DNA of 35,738 bases from contig JAJTHK010000016.1 of assembly GCA_021298895.1 (NCBI GenBank), positions 1 through 35,738 on the forward strand, in the 5' to 3' direction. Origin of the DNA: Luteolibacter sp. (GTDB taxonomy: Bacteria > Verrucomicrobiota > Verrucomicrobiia > Verrucomicrobiales > Akkermansiaceae). The notes under the pieces were generated by a model, which worked only from the letters and a program-made list of their open reading frames with translations, was not told the DNA's origin and ran no database searches. Both the position numbers and the translations under genes were made by a program. Numbering within the stretch: position 1 is the stretch's first letter; the number at the start of each line of letters is the position of its first letter. Positions 7,902-15,022 of this stretch are shown piece after piece.

Positions 7902-8297
7902 CTACGCCCTCGGAGGCGGAGCTAGTGGGCCGTTTGCGGCGCGGTCATGCGCATCAGCAAGGGCTGGGAAATCGATGGGTGGGAGAGGGGAGGAAAAGGG
8001 ATCGTTCAGGCCGACCAAAGTTGGTGCGAAAAAATCCTGAAATAGTTTCTGGGAAAGCTGAACAGGTTCGGGACTTTCTTTTTCTGAATCAGAAGATTTC
8101 GCCTCGCTGATCTTTTCGCAAAGATGGCAGGGCTTTTCACCGCTAAAAGTATCGACGACCGCTTCGGAAATGGATGTCTCCTGAGAGTAGGTGACCAACA
8201 TGTTCGCCCATGCATAGAGCTGCACCACGGAGTAGGGTCCACCGACCATGTGGATACAGCCGAGGACGACGAGCAGGTATTGGAAGATACGTTTCAG
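7902..8297 (-). CDS. Small CHLC-motif membrane protein, probable CTG start
   Basis: From the ATG at 8247-8249 the protein has 115 residues, but the frame stays open upstream and adds a convincing N-terminus: KRIFQYLLVVLGCIHMVGG, a positive end followed by a hydrophobic helix. No ATG, GTG or TTG is available there. The CTG at 8295-8297, 14 bases after the dapF stop, is the likely start, giving 131 residues. The rest contains CHLCEKI, a compact Cys/His motif, and a Pro-rich C-terminus. The size, the single helix and the C-H-L-C motif recall DUF2946-type proteins found near metal-related TonB receptors, but I cannot confirm membership. It lies upstream of the TonB receptor on the same strand. 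Alternative: the shorter ATG version is the real one. Confidence 0.65.
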   Translation of the reverse strand: MKRIFQYLLVVLGCIHMVGGPYSVVQLYAWANMLVTYSQETSISEAVVDTFSGEKPCHLCEKISEAKSSDSEKESPEPVQLSQKLFQDFFAPTLVGLNDPFSSPLPPIDFPALADAHDRAANGPLAPPPRA

Positions 8298-8311
8298 GTT
8301 AAGGAAATGTG

Positions 8312-9133
8312 TTAGATTTCGATTTCGCCTTCGAACACGAAATCGGCGGGTCCAGTGAGGGTGACGTTTTTGAAAGATTGATCGCCGGTTTTCTCAAAAC
8401 CGATGGTCAGGGTATCGCCGCCTTCGACATCGACCATGATGGGCGATTCTGCACCAGTAAGCAGATGATACACGAGCGCAGAAGCGACCATACCGGTACC
8501 GCAGGCAAGAGTCTCATCTTCGACTCCGCGCTCGTAGGTGCGGATGGCGATATGATTTGGAGAAATGACTTTTGCGAAATTTGCGTTGGTTCCGCTTGGC
8601 GCGAAGTGTGAATGATAACGCGTGGCACGACCTACATTGAAGACATCGGTGTTTTCCAAATCTTCCACAAAGCTAACGACATGAGGCACACCAGTATTGA
8701 GGAAATGCAGCACACCTGCAAAGCCATCAACTTTCGCAGGAGTATTGAGTTCGAGAGATTTCGGTTCCGACATCGCGATACGGACTTCGTCACCAACGAT
8801 TTCAGCGGTGAGCGTTCCTGCGATGGTTTCGAAAGAAACGCTGGAAGGAAGTTCTTCGTCTTCGTTGCCAAGATGAGCGGTAAAGAATCCAAAACAACGC
8901 GCGCCATTGCCGCACATTTCAGCTTCGCCGCCATCGGCGTTATAGTAGCGGAATTTGTAGTCGGCTCCTTTTTCGGCTGGCTCGACAGCAAGCAAACCAT
9001 CGGCACCAATCCCGCGATGACGATCACAGAGAGCGGCAATGGTATCATCGTCGAGTGATATCGAAAGATCGCGATTGTCGATAACAATGAAATCGTTACC
9101 GGCGCCATTCATTTTGTAGAAGTGTAAAAGCAT
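8312..9133 (-). CDS. dapF: Diaminopimelate epimerase
   Basis: A 273-residue cytosolic enzyme that converts LL- to meso-diaminopimelate for lysine and peptidoglycan synthesis, without a cofactor. The two catalytic cysteines are visible: Cys74 in MCGNGARC and Cys211 in ETLACGTG. The N-terminus (FYKMNGAGNDFIVID) matches the family and supports the start at 9133. The length is normal for DapF. The stop lies 14 bases before the likely CTG start of the CHLC protein, so the two may be translationally linked. Upstream is an intergenic stretch built of dispersed repeats. Confidence 0.97.
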   Translation of the reverse strand: MLLHFYKMNGAGNDFIVIDNRDLSISLDDDTIAALCDRHRGIGADGLLAVEPAEKGADYKFRYYNADGGEAEMCGNGARCFGFFTAHLGNEDEELPSSVSFETIAGTLTAEIVGDEVRIAMSEPKSLELNTPAKVDGFAGVLHFLNTGVPHVVSFVEDLENTDVFNVGRATRYHSHFAPSGTNANFAKVISPNHIAIRTYERGVEDETLACGTGMVASALVYHLLTGAESPIMVDVEGGDTLTIGFEKTGDQSFKNVTLTGPADFVFEGEIEI

Positions 9134-9140
9134 AAGAAGA

Positions 9141-9166
9141 GTGAATGATGAATAGTGAAGAGTGAA
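9141..9166 (+). repeat. Single arm of the TTCACTCTTCACCA-type repeat
   Basis: A stretch of GTGAATGATGAATAGTGAAG type with short-period degenerate units, matching the left arm at 32279-32304 and the reverse complement of 32397-32460. No matching inverted arm is found nearby. It directly joins the ATCGCCGAG-loop unit at 9167. Confidence 0.65.
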
Positions 9167-9202
9167 GGTAGGGCGCTATCGCCGAGAGCGCCGCATGGAA
9201 TG
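9167..9202 (+). repeat. ATCGCCGAG-loop repeat, single unit
   Basis: Nearly identical to 7765-7800 but with stem GGCGCT/AGCGCC instead of GGTGCC/GGCACC. Both stem differences (T-A to C-G and C-G to T-A) keep pairing, while the nine-base loop ATCGCCGAG is unchanged. It is followed by the same GCATGGAATG tail. Confidence 0.75.
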
Positions 9203-9277
9203 AAGAGTGATTTGTGAAACTGCTGATGAAGTATAAGCGCTGAGGACTATAATCAAGAGCAAGAAAGCCTTTTTATC

Positions 9278-9312
9278 TAGTTTCTGGATTCTGGCCTCTA
9301 CGCTCTACGCTC
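9278..9312 (+). repeat. Single arm of the CTGGATTCTG-type repeat
   Basis: The sequence TAGTTTCTGGATTCTGGCCT and the CTACGCTCTACGCTCT that follows resemble the right arm of the inverted repeat at 25842-25873. It runs into the 3' end of trpA. No opposite arm is seen nearby. Confidence 0.5.
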
Positions 9313-10096
9313 TCACCGCCTCAATCAACGGCTTGGCAAAATCCCTGACGGCCTGGGCTGGATTGGAGAGGTTTTCCTCGATGCGTTTGACGATAGCGGA
9401 ACCAACGATCACGCCGTCGGCGGATTTTGCGACGAGGGCGGCTTGTTCTGGATTGGAAATTCCAAATCCGACACAGACGGGGACTTTGCTGTGCTGTTTG
9501 ATGGCGGCGACCTGAGCTGGAATCGTGGCGGCTGGAGCAGAATGTCCGCCAGTGACTCCGCTGCGGGATAGCGCGTAAATGAAACCCTCGGCTTTTTCGG
9601 CGAGCATTTTGATCCGATCCGGTGGAGTCGATGGTGCGATCAGGCGGATGTGGGAGAGGGACTTATTTTCCGCAAGCTCGGCGGAGAGTTCAGCCTCATC
9701 CGGAGGAAGGTCTAACAATAAAATCCCATCCGCGCCGGCTGCAGCCGCGTCTTTTTGGAAACGCGAAAAGCCATAGGTGAAAATCGGGTTCAAATATGTG
9801 AAGAGAACGATAGGGGTGTTGTTGTTCTTTTCTCGAAACGCTTTAATCAAGTCCAGCGTCCGTGCCGTAGTCATGCCTGCTTTCAAAGCACGATCCGCTG
9901 CCATCTGGTTGACGATACCATCGGCCAAAGGATCGGAGAACGGCAACCCAAGTTCAATCACATCGGCCCCGATATCCGCCAATGTATGCATTACCTCCAA
10001 AGAAAGTTCAAACGAAGGATCGCCAGCCGCCACATAGGCAATGAAGGCTTTTTGATTCTGTTTTTTGAGAGTGGCAAACGTATGGTCGAGGCGCAT
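9305..10096 (-). CDS. trpA: Tryptophan synthase alpha subunit
   Basis: A 263-residue TIM-barrel subunit that cleaves indole-3-glycerol phosphate to indole and glyceraldehyde-3-phosphate, normally in an alpha2beta2 complex with TrpB. Catalytic residues are visible as Glu48 in DVIELGLPFSDP and Asp59 in PLADG. The phosphate-binding end SGVTGGHSA and VGFGISNPEQA are also present. Length is normal. No trpB is next to it. In this window trpE and trpG lie 20 kb away, so tryptophan genes are dispersed. The gene is flanked on both sides by intergenic repeats, so it is probably transcribed alone or with an unseen signal. Confidence 0.96.
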   Translation of the reverse strand: MRLDHTFATLKKQNQKAFIAYVAAGDPSFELSLEVMHTLADIGADVIELGLPFSDPLADGIVNQMAADRALKAGMTTARTLDLIKAFREKNNNTPIVLFTYLNPIFTYGFSRFQKDAAAAGADGILLLDLPPDEAELSAELAENKSLSHIRLIAPSTPPDRIKMLAEKAEGFIYALSRSGVTGGHSAPAATIPAQVAAIKQHSKVPVCVGFGISNPEQAALVAKSADGVIVGSAIVKRIEENLSNPAQAVRDFAKPLIEAVRA

Positions 10097-10110
10097 GCGC
10101 AGAAGCTAAG

Positions 10111-10298
10111 CTTCAAATTCCAAATTCCAAATCTCAAATTTCAATTATGAAGAATTAAACGGAGGGAGCGGAGGTGCGGAGAAAACGGAGAAAGACTCTA
10201 AATACTACTTGGAAATGAGGTAATTGGTGGGGAGCTATTCAAGAATTACTAATTTGAAATTAACCTCCGTTTTCTCCGCGCCTCAGTTGTCTCCGTTT
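10111..10298. repeat. Nested inverted repeats: AAATTCC type and ACGGAG type
   Basis: The outer left part (10111-10146) is the AAATTCC/AAATTTC repeat with an 8-9 base period. A short inverted match AATTTGAAAT lies at 10251-10260. The inner or adjacent pair is a G/A-rich arm at 10158-10196 (units like ACGGAG, GCGGAG) and its inverted counterpart at 10262-10298 (CTCCGTTTTCTCCGCG and similar). The loop is AT-rich. The region fills the gap between trpA and the S10 carboxypeptidase gene. Confidence 0.75.
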
Positions 10299-10330
10299 TT
10301 AAATACGCCTGAAACACCCAGAGGCTCTCT

Positions 10331-11851
10331 CTATTTCAAAAACTCCACCAGATCTTTACGTGATTTCTTGAGGTCGGCGGGGTTGGTGTAGAACATGTGT
10401 CCTGCGTCGTAGTAGGTGTATGTGATTTGTTTCAGGAGTGCAGGGGATGTGCCTGTTACTTGGCGTAAGGAGTAGGACACACCTTCTGGCGGTGTCGCGA
10501 GATCGGTATGGGCACCCATCACAAGCACCTTCAATTTTGGGTTGTCTCGTAAGGCGGTTGCGAGACCATTGGTGAGGTTCACGATGCGATTGTCCGATCC
10601 GTATTTCCAAGGATGCACTCCCGATGTCAAAATTTCGTAGGGCTGGTCTTCTTTCCAACCGAGTTCGTCGCCGAGATAAGTTAGCATCGCTGTCGAAAAT
10701 GCCTGATAGGCCAGAGAATATGAGGGATCATATTCAGCCGTTGCCAAAGTAGGGTCGGTGACATCCCATGCGACTCGTGAATCGAAGCGACCAATCACTT
10801 TTCCTTCAGCTCTTAATAGTTCAGCACGAAACGTATTCGAATCCATGGCGAGATGATGTTTTTTCCATAAATCTGCAGAGATCCCGGTCATTTCCGCCAA
10901 TTTGCTAGCTACTTTATCGAATTCATCCGGCTTGATTTCGTTGCCCTTCAACAAGGCGAGAGCATAATCTCCATAAGCAAATTCTTTAGCTGCTTGATAG
11001 ACTGCATCGCGTTCGCCTTTGATTTTTCCATGATGCAGAGCGGTGGTTGCCATAGTTGGCAGAAAAACCTGATATGATAGATGACTGCCTTGTGATGACA
11101 CCAGAGTCCGATAGTCTAACAAAGATGAAAGCAGAATGACGCCGTTCAAACTCATGCCATAGCGATCTTGTAAATGATCCGCCAAACCTGCTGCACGAAC
11201 GCCGCCGTAGGATTCGCCACAGAGATATTTTGGCGAACTCCAACGCTTGTTGTTGGTGATCCACATCCGGATAAAATCACCCACGGATTCAATATCTTCA
11301 TTCAATCCATGAAATTCCTTTTCCTCGGTCTTACCTTCAGCACGACTGTAACCAGTTGTCACAGGATCGATGAAGACCAGATCACAAACATCCAAAATGC
11401 TTTGATCATTATCAATCAAACGAGCAGGGGGCGTGACGGGCTGAGTACCATCGCCGGGTAAATCCAACCTGCGAGGTCCTAAGATCCCGAGATGCAACCA
11501 CACTGCAGACGATCCAGGACCACCATTAAATGCAAACATGACGGGTCGCTTGGAAACGTCTCCAGCTTTATCAAGTGTGTAGCTGGTATAGAAAATCGAT
11601 GCTCGGGGTTCGCCTTTTTTGTTCTTCAAAACCATCTTTCCAACGGTCGAAACGTAATCGACATTCTTCCCATTAATCTTAACGGAGCGTTTTTTCTGGA
11701 TGGGTTCCACCGATTTTTCCTCAGCAACAGGAGCCTTTTTTTCTTCAGTGGCCGACTTTTTGTCATCTGTAGTCGGCTTTTCTTGAGCATGAACTGGCGC
11801 CGAAATAAGGATCAGCAAGGGGATAATCGTTTTGAGTGAGGATGGAATCAT
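10331..11851 (-). CDS. Serine carboxypeptidase, S10 family, exported
   Basis: A 506-residue peptidase predicted to act outside the cytoplasm. The signal peptide (residues 1-22, ending HAQ) is followed by a Lys/Glu/Asp-rich linker to about residue 55. The S10 fold is shown by FNGGPGSSAVWLHLG (oxyanion region, 108-122), the nucleophile motif GESYGG with Ser214, the Asp motif in GAHTDLATPP and the catalytic His in DAGHMFY near the C-terminus. These enzymes remove C-terminal residues from peptides. It is transcribed away from the GNAT gene at 11968 and has no clear operon partner. Related bacterial enzymes are common in protein-degrading heterotrophs. Confidence 0.93.
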   Translation of the reverse strand: MIPSSLKTIIPLLILISAPVHAQEKPTTDDKKSATEEKKAPVAEEKSVEPIQKKRSVKINGKNVDYVSTVGKMVLKNKKGEPRASIFYTSYTLDKAGDVSKRPVMFAFNGGPGSSAVWLHLGILGPRRLDLPGDGTQPVTPPARLIDNDQSILDVCDLVFIDPVTTGYSRAEGKTEEKEFHGLNEDIESVGDFIRMWITNNKRWSSPKYLCGESYGGVRAAGLADHLQDRYGMSLNGVILLSSLLDYRTLVSSQGSHLSYQVFLPTMATTALHHGKIKGERDAVYQAAKEFAYGDYALALLKGNEIKPDEFDKVASKLAEMTGISADLWKKHHLAMDSNTFRAELLRAEGKVIGRFDSRVAWDVTDPTLATAEYDPSYSLAYQAFSTAMLTYLGDELGWKEDQPYEILTSGVHPWKYGSDNRIVNLTNGLATALRDNPKLKVLVMGAHTDLATPPEGVSYSLRQVTGTSPALLKQITYTYYDAGHMFYTNPADLKKSRKDLVEFLK

Positions 11852-11967
11852 ATGGGAAAGTTCGTTGAATCATCGACGGTTTTTGAATTCTGCAAAGAGG
11901 GAAAATTTCAAATCTGCACGGTTTTGAATCGATCACCACAGCAAAACTTATCTAAATATCGACCGCG

Positions 11968-12582
11968 ATGATCGAATGCACCGGACTCAATGGAAGCGAA
12001 GCAAAGGACGTTCTCGAACACTTGGCCGAACTCCGCTGTAGGGTTTTTCGTGAATATCCGTATCTTTACGACGGTGATTTAGCCTACGAACGCGATTATT
12101 TATCGCACTACACACACTCAGATAACGCCTTTTTGGTGATCGCCAAAATGGATGATCAAATCATCGGCGTATCAAGTTGCATACCGCTAGTGGAGGCTGA
12201 TCCAGCTTTTCAGGAGCCATTTCGTGCAGCGGGTTACGATTTGGAAAAAATTGGCTATTTTGGTGAATCGGTGCTTTTACCAGAATTTCGGGGTCAAGGT
12301 GTTGGGCATCGATTTTTTGATCTTCGCGAGCAATGGGCGCTCAAACACCATTTCACGATCACCACGTTTTGTTCGGTGATCCGTCCCGTTGATCATCCAG
12401 CTCGTCCAGAGGATTATCGTCCACACGACGCATTCTGGAATAAACGCGGCTACATTCGCCACGATGATCTTATCTCTAATCTCGATTGGCCCGAGGTCTC
12501 TGAAGCCAACAACTCACCAAATCACGACGTCGCCACAGATACCTCACATAAGCTCGTTTTCTGGCTTAAATCGACATCCTGA
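11968..12582 (+). CDS. GNAT-family N-acetyltransferase
   Basis: A 204-residue acyltransferase of the GNAT fold. The acetyl-CoA binding loop is visible as LPEFRGQGVGHRFF (about residues 104-117), in the R/Q-x-x-G-x-G form, preceded by the strand IGVSSCIPLV. The acceptor substrate is unknown. The protein is somewhat longer than a minimal GNAT because of a C-terminal segment with WNKRGYIRHDDLISNLDW that closes the fold. It is divergent from the S10 peptidase gene with 116 bases between them. No operon partner is evident on the plus strand. Confidence 0.85.
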   Translation: MIECTGLNGSEAKDVLEHLAELRCRVFREYPYLYDGDLAYERDYLSHYTHSDNAFLVIAKMDDQIIGVSSCIPLVEADPAFQEPFRAAGYDLEKIGYFGESVLLPEFRGQGVGHRFFDLREQWALKHHFTITTFCSVIRPVDHPARPEDYRPHDAFWNKRGYIRHDDLISNLDWPEVSEANNSPNHDVATDTSHKLVFWLKSTS

Positions 12583-12747
12583 CCATTCGGGGCTGAAATA
12601 TAGTCAACTTGTTACAATATATGTAATGCCAAATTGTTAAATCCACAAGCAATCCAGAGCCATTACCCCCTGCAATAGAGATCAAAATTCTGCAGTTATC
12701 TGAAAAAATGAGTCGCATGAATCGAAAAGTCTGATTAAGTAACGGCT

Positions 12748-14139
12748 ATGGTTTCTCAAGAATCAGAGGATAAGAAATACTGGATGCAGCAAGCCATGAG
12801 GCTATCTCGTCGTATCAACCTGGCATGGTTCTTGGATGGATTCGCAGGTCCACTGCTCATTGCTGCGGTGATCGGTTCGGTATTGGTTTTAGGTGTTCGT
12901 CGTGAACTCCCTGAGCTTCATTCAGCGATACTCAGTGGTTCTCTTGCTGCCCTTTTTCTTATAATGGGATTAATTATCTTCATCAGAGCTCGTAAACGTT
13001 TTGAGTCGCCGGATCAGGCATTGGTTCGGATTGAAGCTTCCCAGAAGATGAATTCGGCGCTTTCTGCAGCTTCTGCAGGCATTTTACCATGGCCAGAACG
13101 TCCAAAAAACCTCTCAGAATCGCTTACTTGGCACCTCCCAAAAACACTTACCCCCCCTGCTACCGCCTTGATTTTACTGGCTATTGGCCTTCTGATTCCG
13201 ATTAAGCCAAAGCCGATTGAAACCAATACATCCCGTGAGCCACAGACATGGTCACAGCTCGATTCTCAGCTGGAAAAGCTCTCTGAGGACGCAATGGTTG
13301 ATGAAACATACCTAGAGGATATGAGGGAGCGACTCGACCAGCTCCGTGCCCAGGAGGAAGAACAATGGTTCAGCCACGCATCGCTCGAGGCCACTGACAG
13401 CTTAAAAGAAGCCCATGAGTCGAGCCTTCAAGACATCCAACAGGACCTTTCAGAGGCCTCAGAAGCCATGCAGGAGCTTACCGATGCCGCAAAAGACCTT
13501 AATTCTGAACAAAAACAGAAGCTCGCCGAACAATTTGAAGATGCCTTACAAGGCTTGCAAAACGGTGCAATGAAGCCAAATGAGCAGCTTTTGAATCAGC
13601 TTTCCCAGCTCGATCCGAAGGATATGGGTAATCTCAACAAAGAGCAAATCGAGCAGCTCAAGCAAAACATGGAGAAACTCAAGGAATCGCTGGATCAAGC
13701 TGGCGAGGGCGGTCAGGGAGAAGATTGGGCTGATCAGCTTTTAGGCGATGGCGGCGAGGGCGAAAACGGTGAAAAAGGCGAAGGTCAATGCCCCAACGGC
13801 GGCGCCTGCCCTCATGGAGAGGACTGTCAGGGGGAATGCCAAGGCAATGGTCCAGGTAACGGTGGGATTAATCGCGGTCCAGGCCATGATCCTAACGTCC
13901 TCAGAAAGCCAAAAGATCCTTTAGGTGTCGGCGATATGACCGCTTTAGAAGCCAAAGACCTATCCCGCGCGCTACCTGGGGATTTACTGCAACTCCAAGA
14001 CGGAAAACATACGGTTAAAAAAGATCCTAGCACTCTGTCTGCTGGTGGACAGGCAGCCAAAGGTGCTGGTGGTGATCGCGTTTGGAAAGAATCGCTCAAT
14101 CCTGACGAACAACGTGCTCTTAAAAGCTACTTCGAGTAA
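12748..14139 (+). CDS. Membrane protein with coiled coil and Gly/Cys-rich tail, function unknown
   Basis: This 463-residue protein is not confidently recognised. Three hydrophobic helices are visible at about residues 31-50, 60-79 and 136-152. With a cytosolic N-terminus this puts the rest in the periplasm. Residues 165-330 are a long Glu/Gln/Leu-rich coiled coil. Then comes a Gly/Glu-rich linker and a short Cys cluster, C348-x5-C354-x5-C360-x3-C364 with a His, inside QCPNGGACPHGEDCQGEC; the visible rest of the chain has no cysteine. The tail (PLGVGDMTALEAKDLSRALPGDLLQLQDGKHTV) has the look of a conserved module, ending ESLNPDEQRALKSYFE. It resembles large membrane proteins found with MoxR/DUF58-type operons in PVC bacteria, but none of those partners is nearby. 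It ends 2 bases from the convergent ABC gene. Confidence 0.8.
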   Translation: MVSQESEDKKYWMQQAMRLSRRINLAWFLDGFAGPLLIAAVIGSVLVLGVRRELPELHSAILSGSLAALFLIMGLIIFIRARKRFESPDQALVRIEASQKMNSALSAASAGILPWPERPKNLSESLTWHLPKTLTPPATALILLAIGLLIPIKPKPIETNTSREPQTWSQLDSQLEKLSEDAMVDETYLEDMRERLDQLRAQEEEQWFSHASLEATDSLKEAHESSLQDIQQDLSEASEAMQELTDAAKDLNSEQKQKLAEQFEDALQGLQNGAMKPNEQLLNQLSQLDPKDMGNLNKEQIEQLKQNMEKLKESLDQAGEGGQGEDWADQLLGDGGEGENGEKGEGQCPNGGACPHGEDCQGECQGNGPGNGGINRGPGHDPNVLRKPKDPLGVGDMTALEAKDLSRALPGDLLQLQDGKHTVKKDPSTLSAGGQAAKGAGGDRVWKESLNPDEQRALKSYFE

Positions 14140-14141
14140 GG

Positions 14142-14831
14142 CTAATTCACCTTCCCATCCTTGATTACCAAGGTCCGATCTCCCACCTTTGCTAGCTCCT
14201 GATCGTGCGTTACAACAATTAGCGTAACTCTATGTTCATTAGCAAGTTGTAAGAGTATTTCCATGATTTCTTTACTCGTTCTAGAGTCTAGATTTCCGGT
14301 CGGTTCATCAGCAAAAAGCACCGTCGGCTGATTCACAATCGCTCTGGCAATTGCCACCCGTTGCTGTTCACCACCTGACAATTCAGCTGGTAAGTGATCG
14401 GCCCTATCTTTCAGCCCGACCCGATCCAAAGCAGCCAATGCCGCCTCGGTGTGGTTCAGTCCTGAAATCGCTCCAGGCACGGAGACGTTCTCCAAGGCCG
14501 TTAATTCTGGCAATAAATGGTAATTCTGGAACACATATCCAATCGAGCGATTCCGAAAGGCCGCCTGCTGCCTACGGCCAAGTTGATAAATGTCAGTGCC
14601 GGCGATATGGACGCTCCCTCTTTCTGGGCTCTCAAGTCCGGCCAAGGTGTAAAGCAACGTGGTCTTCCCTGCACCGCTGGGACCACAGAGAAACACTTTC
14701 TCCCCTTTGTGGATTTTAAGATCTATCCCATGCAGAACCTCGATCGACTTTTTCCCGATCCGATAGCTCCTATGCAGATCCCTCGTTTCTATCATCACTT
14801 CGCTCACGCAGACAGCTTGCCCCGCATCCAT
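14142..14831 (-). CDS. ABC transporter ATP-binding protein, LolD/MacB type
   Basis: A 229-residue nucleotide-binding subunit. Walker A GPSGAGKTT (50-58), Q-loop in YVFQNYHLLPELT, signature LSGGEQQRVAIARA, Walker B VLFADEPT and the H-loop VVTHD are all present. The LPELTALENV segment and overall length are typical of the LolD/FtsE/MacB group, which partners with FtsX-like permeases to move lipoproteins or other substrates from the inner membrane. No permease gene is adjacent, so the substrate is not clear. The ATG at 14831 is used here. A GTG or ATG 9-12 codons further in (before MIETRDLH) would also fit the family N-terminus. Its stop almost touches the convergent 463-residue gene. Confidence 0.9.
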   Translation of the reverse strand: MDAGQAVCVSEVMIETRDLHRSYRIGKKSIEVLHGIDLKIHKGEKVFLCGPSGAGKTTLLYTLAGLESPERGSVHIAGTDIYQLGRRQQAAFRNRSIGYVFQNYHLLPELTALENVSVPGAISGLNHTEAALAALDRVGLKDRADHLPAELSGGEQQRVAIARAIVNQPTVLFADEPTGNLDSRTSKEIMEILLQLANEHRVTLIVVTHDQELAKVGDRTLVIKDGKVN

Positions 14832-14880
14832 GCCACCTGTCCACTATTCTCCTCGATGAGCGTCCCTAAATTTTTCACAA

Positions 14881-15021
14881 AATTTACAATCTTTGTCCCA
14901 GCTGGGACAAAGATTGTAAAATCGGTTGATCATGAGGGGTTGACTAAAATTACAATCCTTGTCGTGGCCGTGACAAAGATTGTAAAATTGGTGGGGATAG
15001 AGGGGTTAGGAATTTAAGATC
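14881..15021. repeat. 65-bp tandem repeat with palindromes between divergent genes
   Basis: Unit 1 carries a perfect 38-bp palindrome with no loop (14883-14920, half-site TTTACAATCTTTGTCCCAG). Unit 2 carries an imperfect version with 14-bp arms, one mismatch and an 8-base centre (14950-14963, 14972-14985). Palindrome centres are 66 bp apart. After each palindrome comes a GGGGTT block, and a third, broken unit start (AATTTAAGATC, 15011-15021) runs into the TTG start of the ArgA-like gene. It may be an operator pair for one or both divergent genes, or a dispersed palindromic element. Confidence 0.8.
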
Positions 15022-15022
15022 A

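Noticed and set aside
8612-9108. Plus and minus frames of about 150 residues over dapF
   Set aside because: They overlap the confident dapF gene in other frames and show no domain.
14883-14920. Perfect palindrome as a Rho-independent terminator
   Set aside because: It has no loop and no T-run and lies between divergent genes, so an operator or repeat is more likely.
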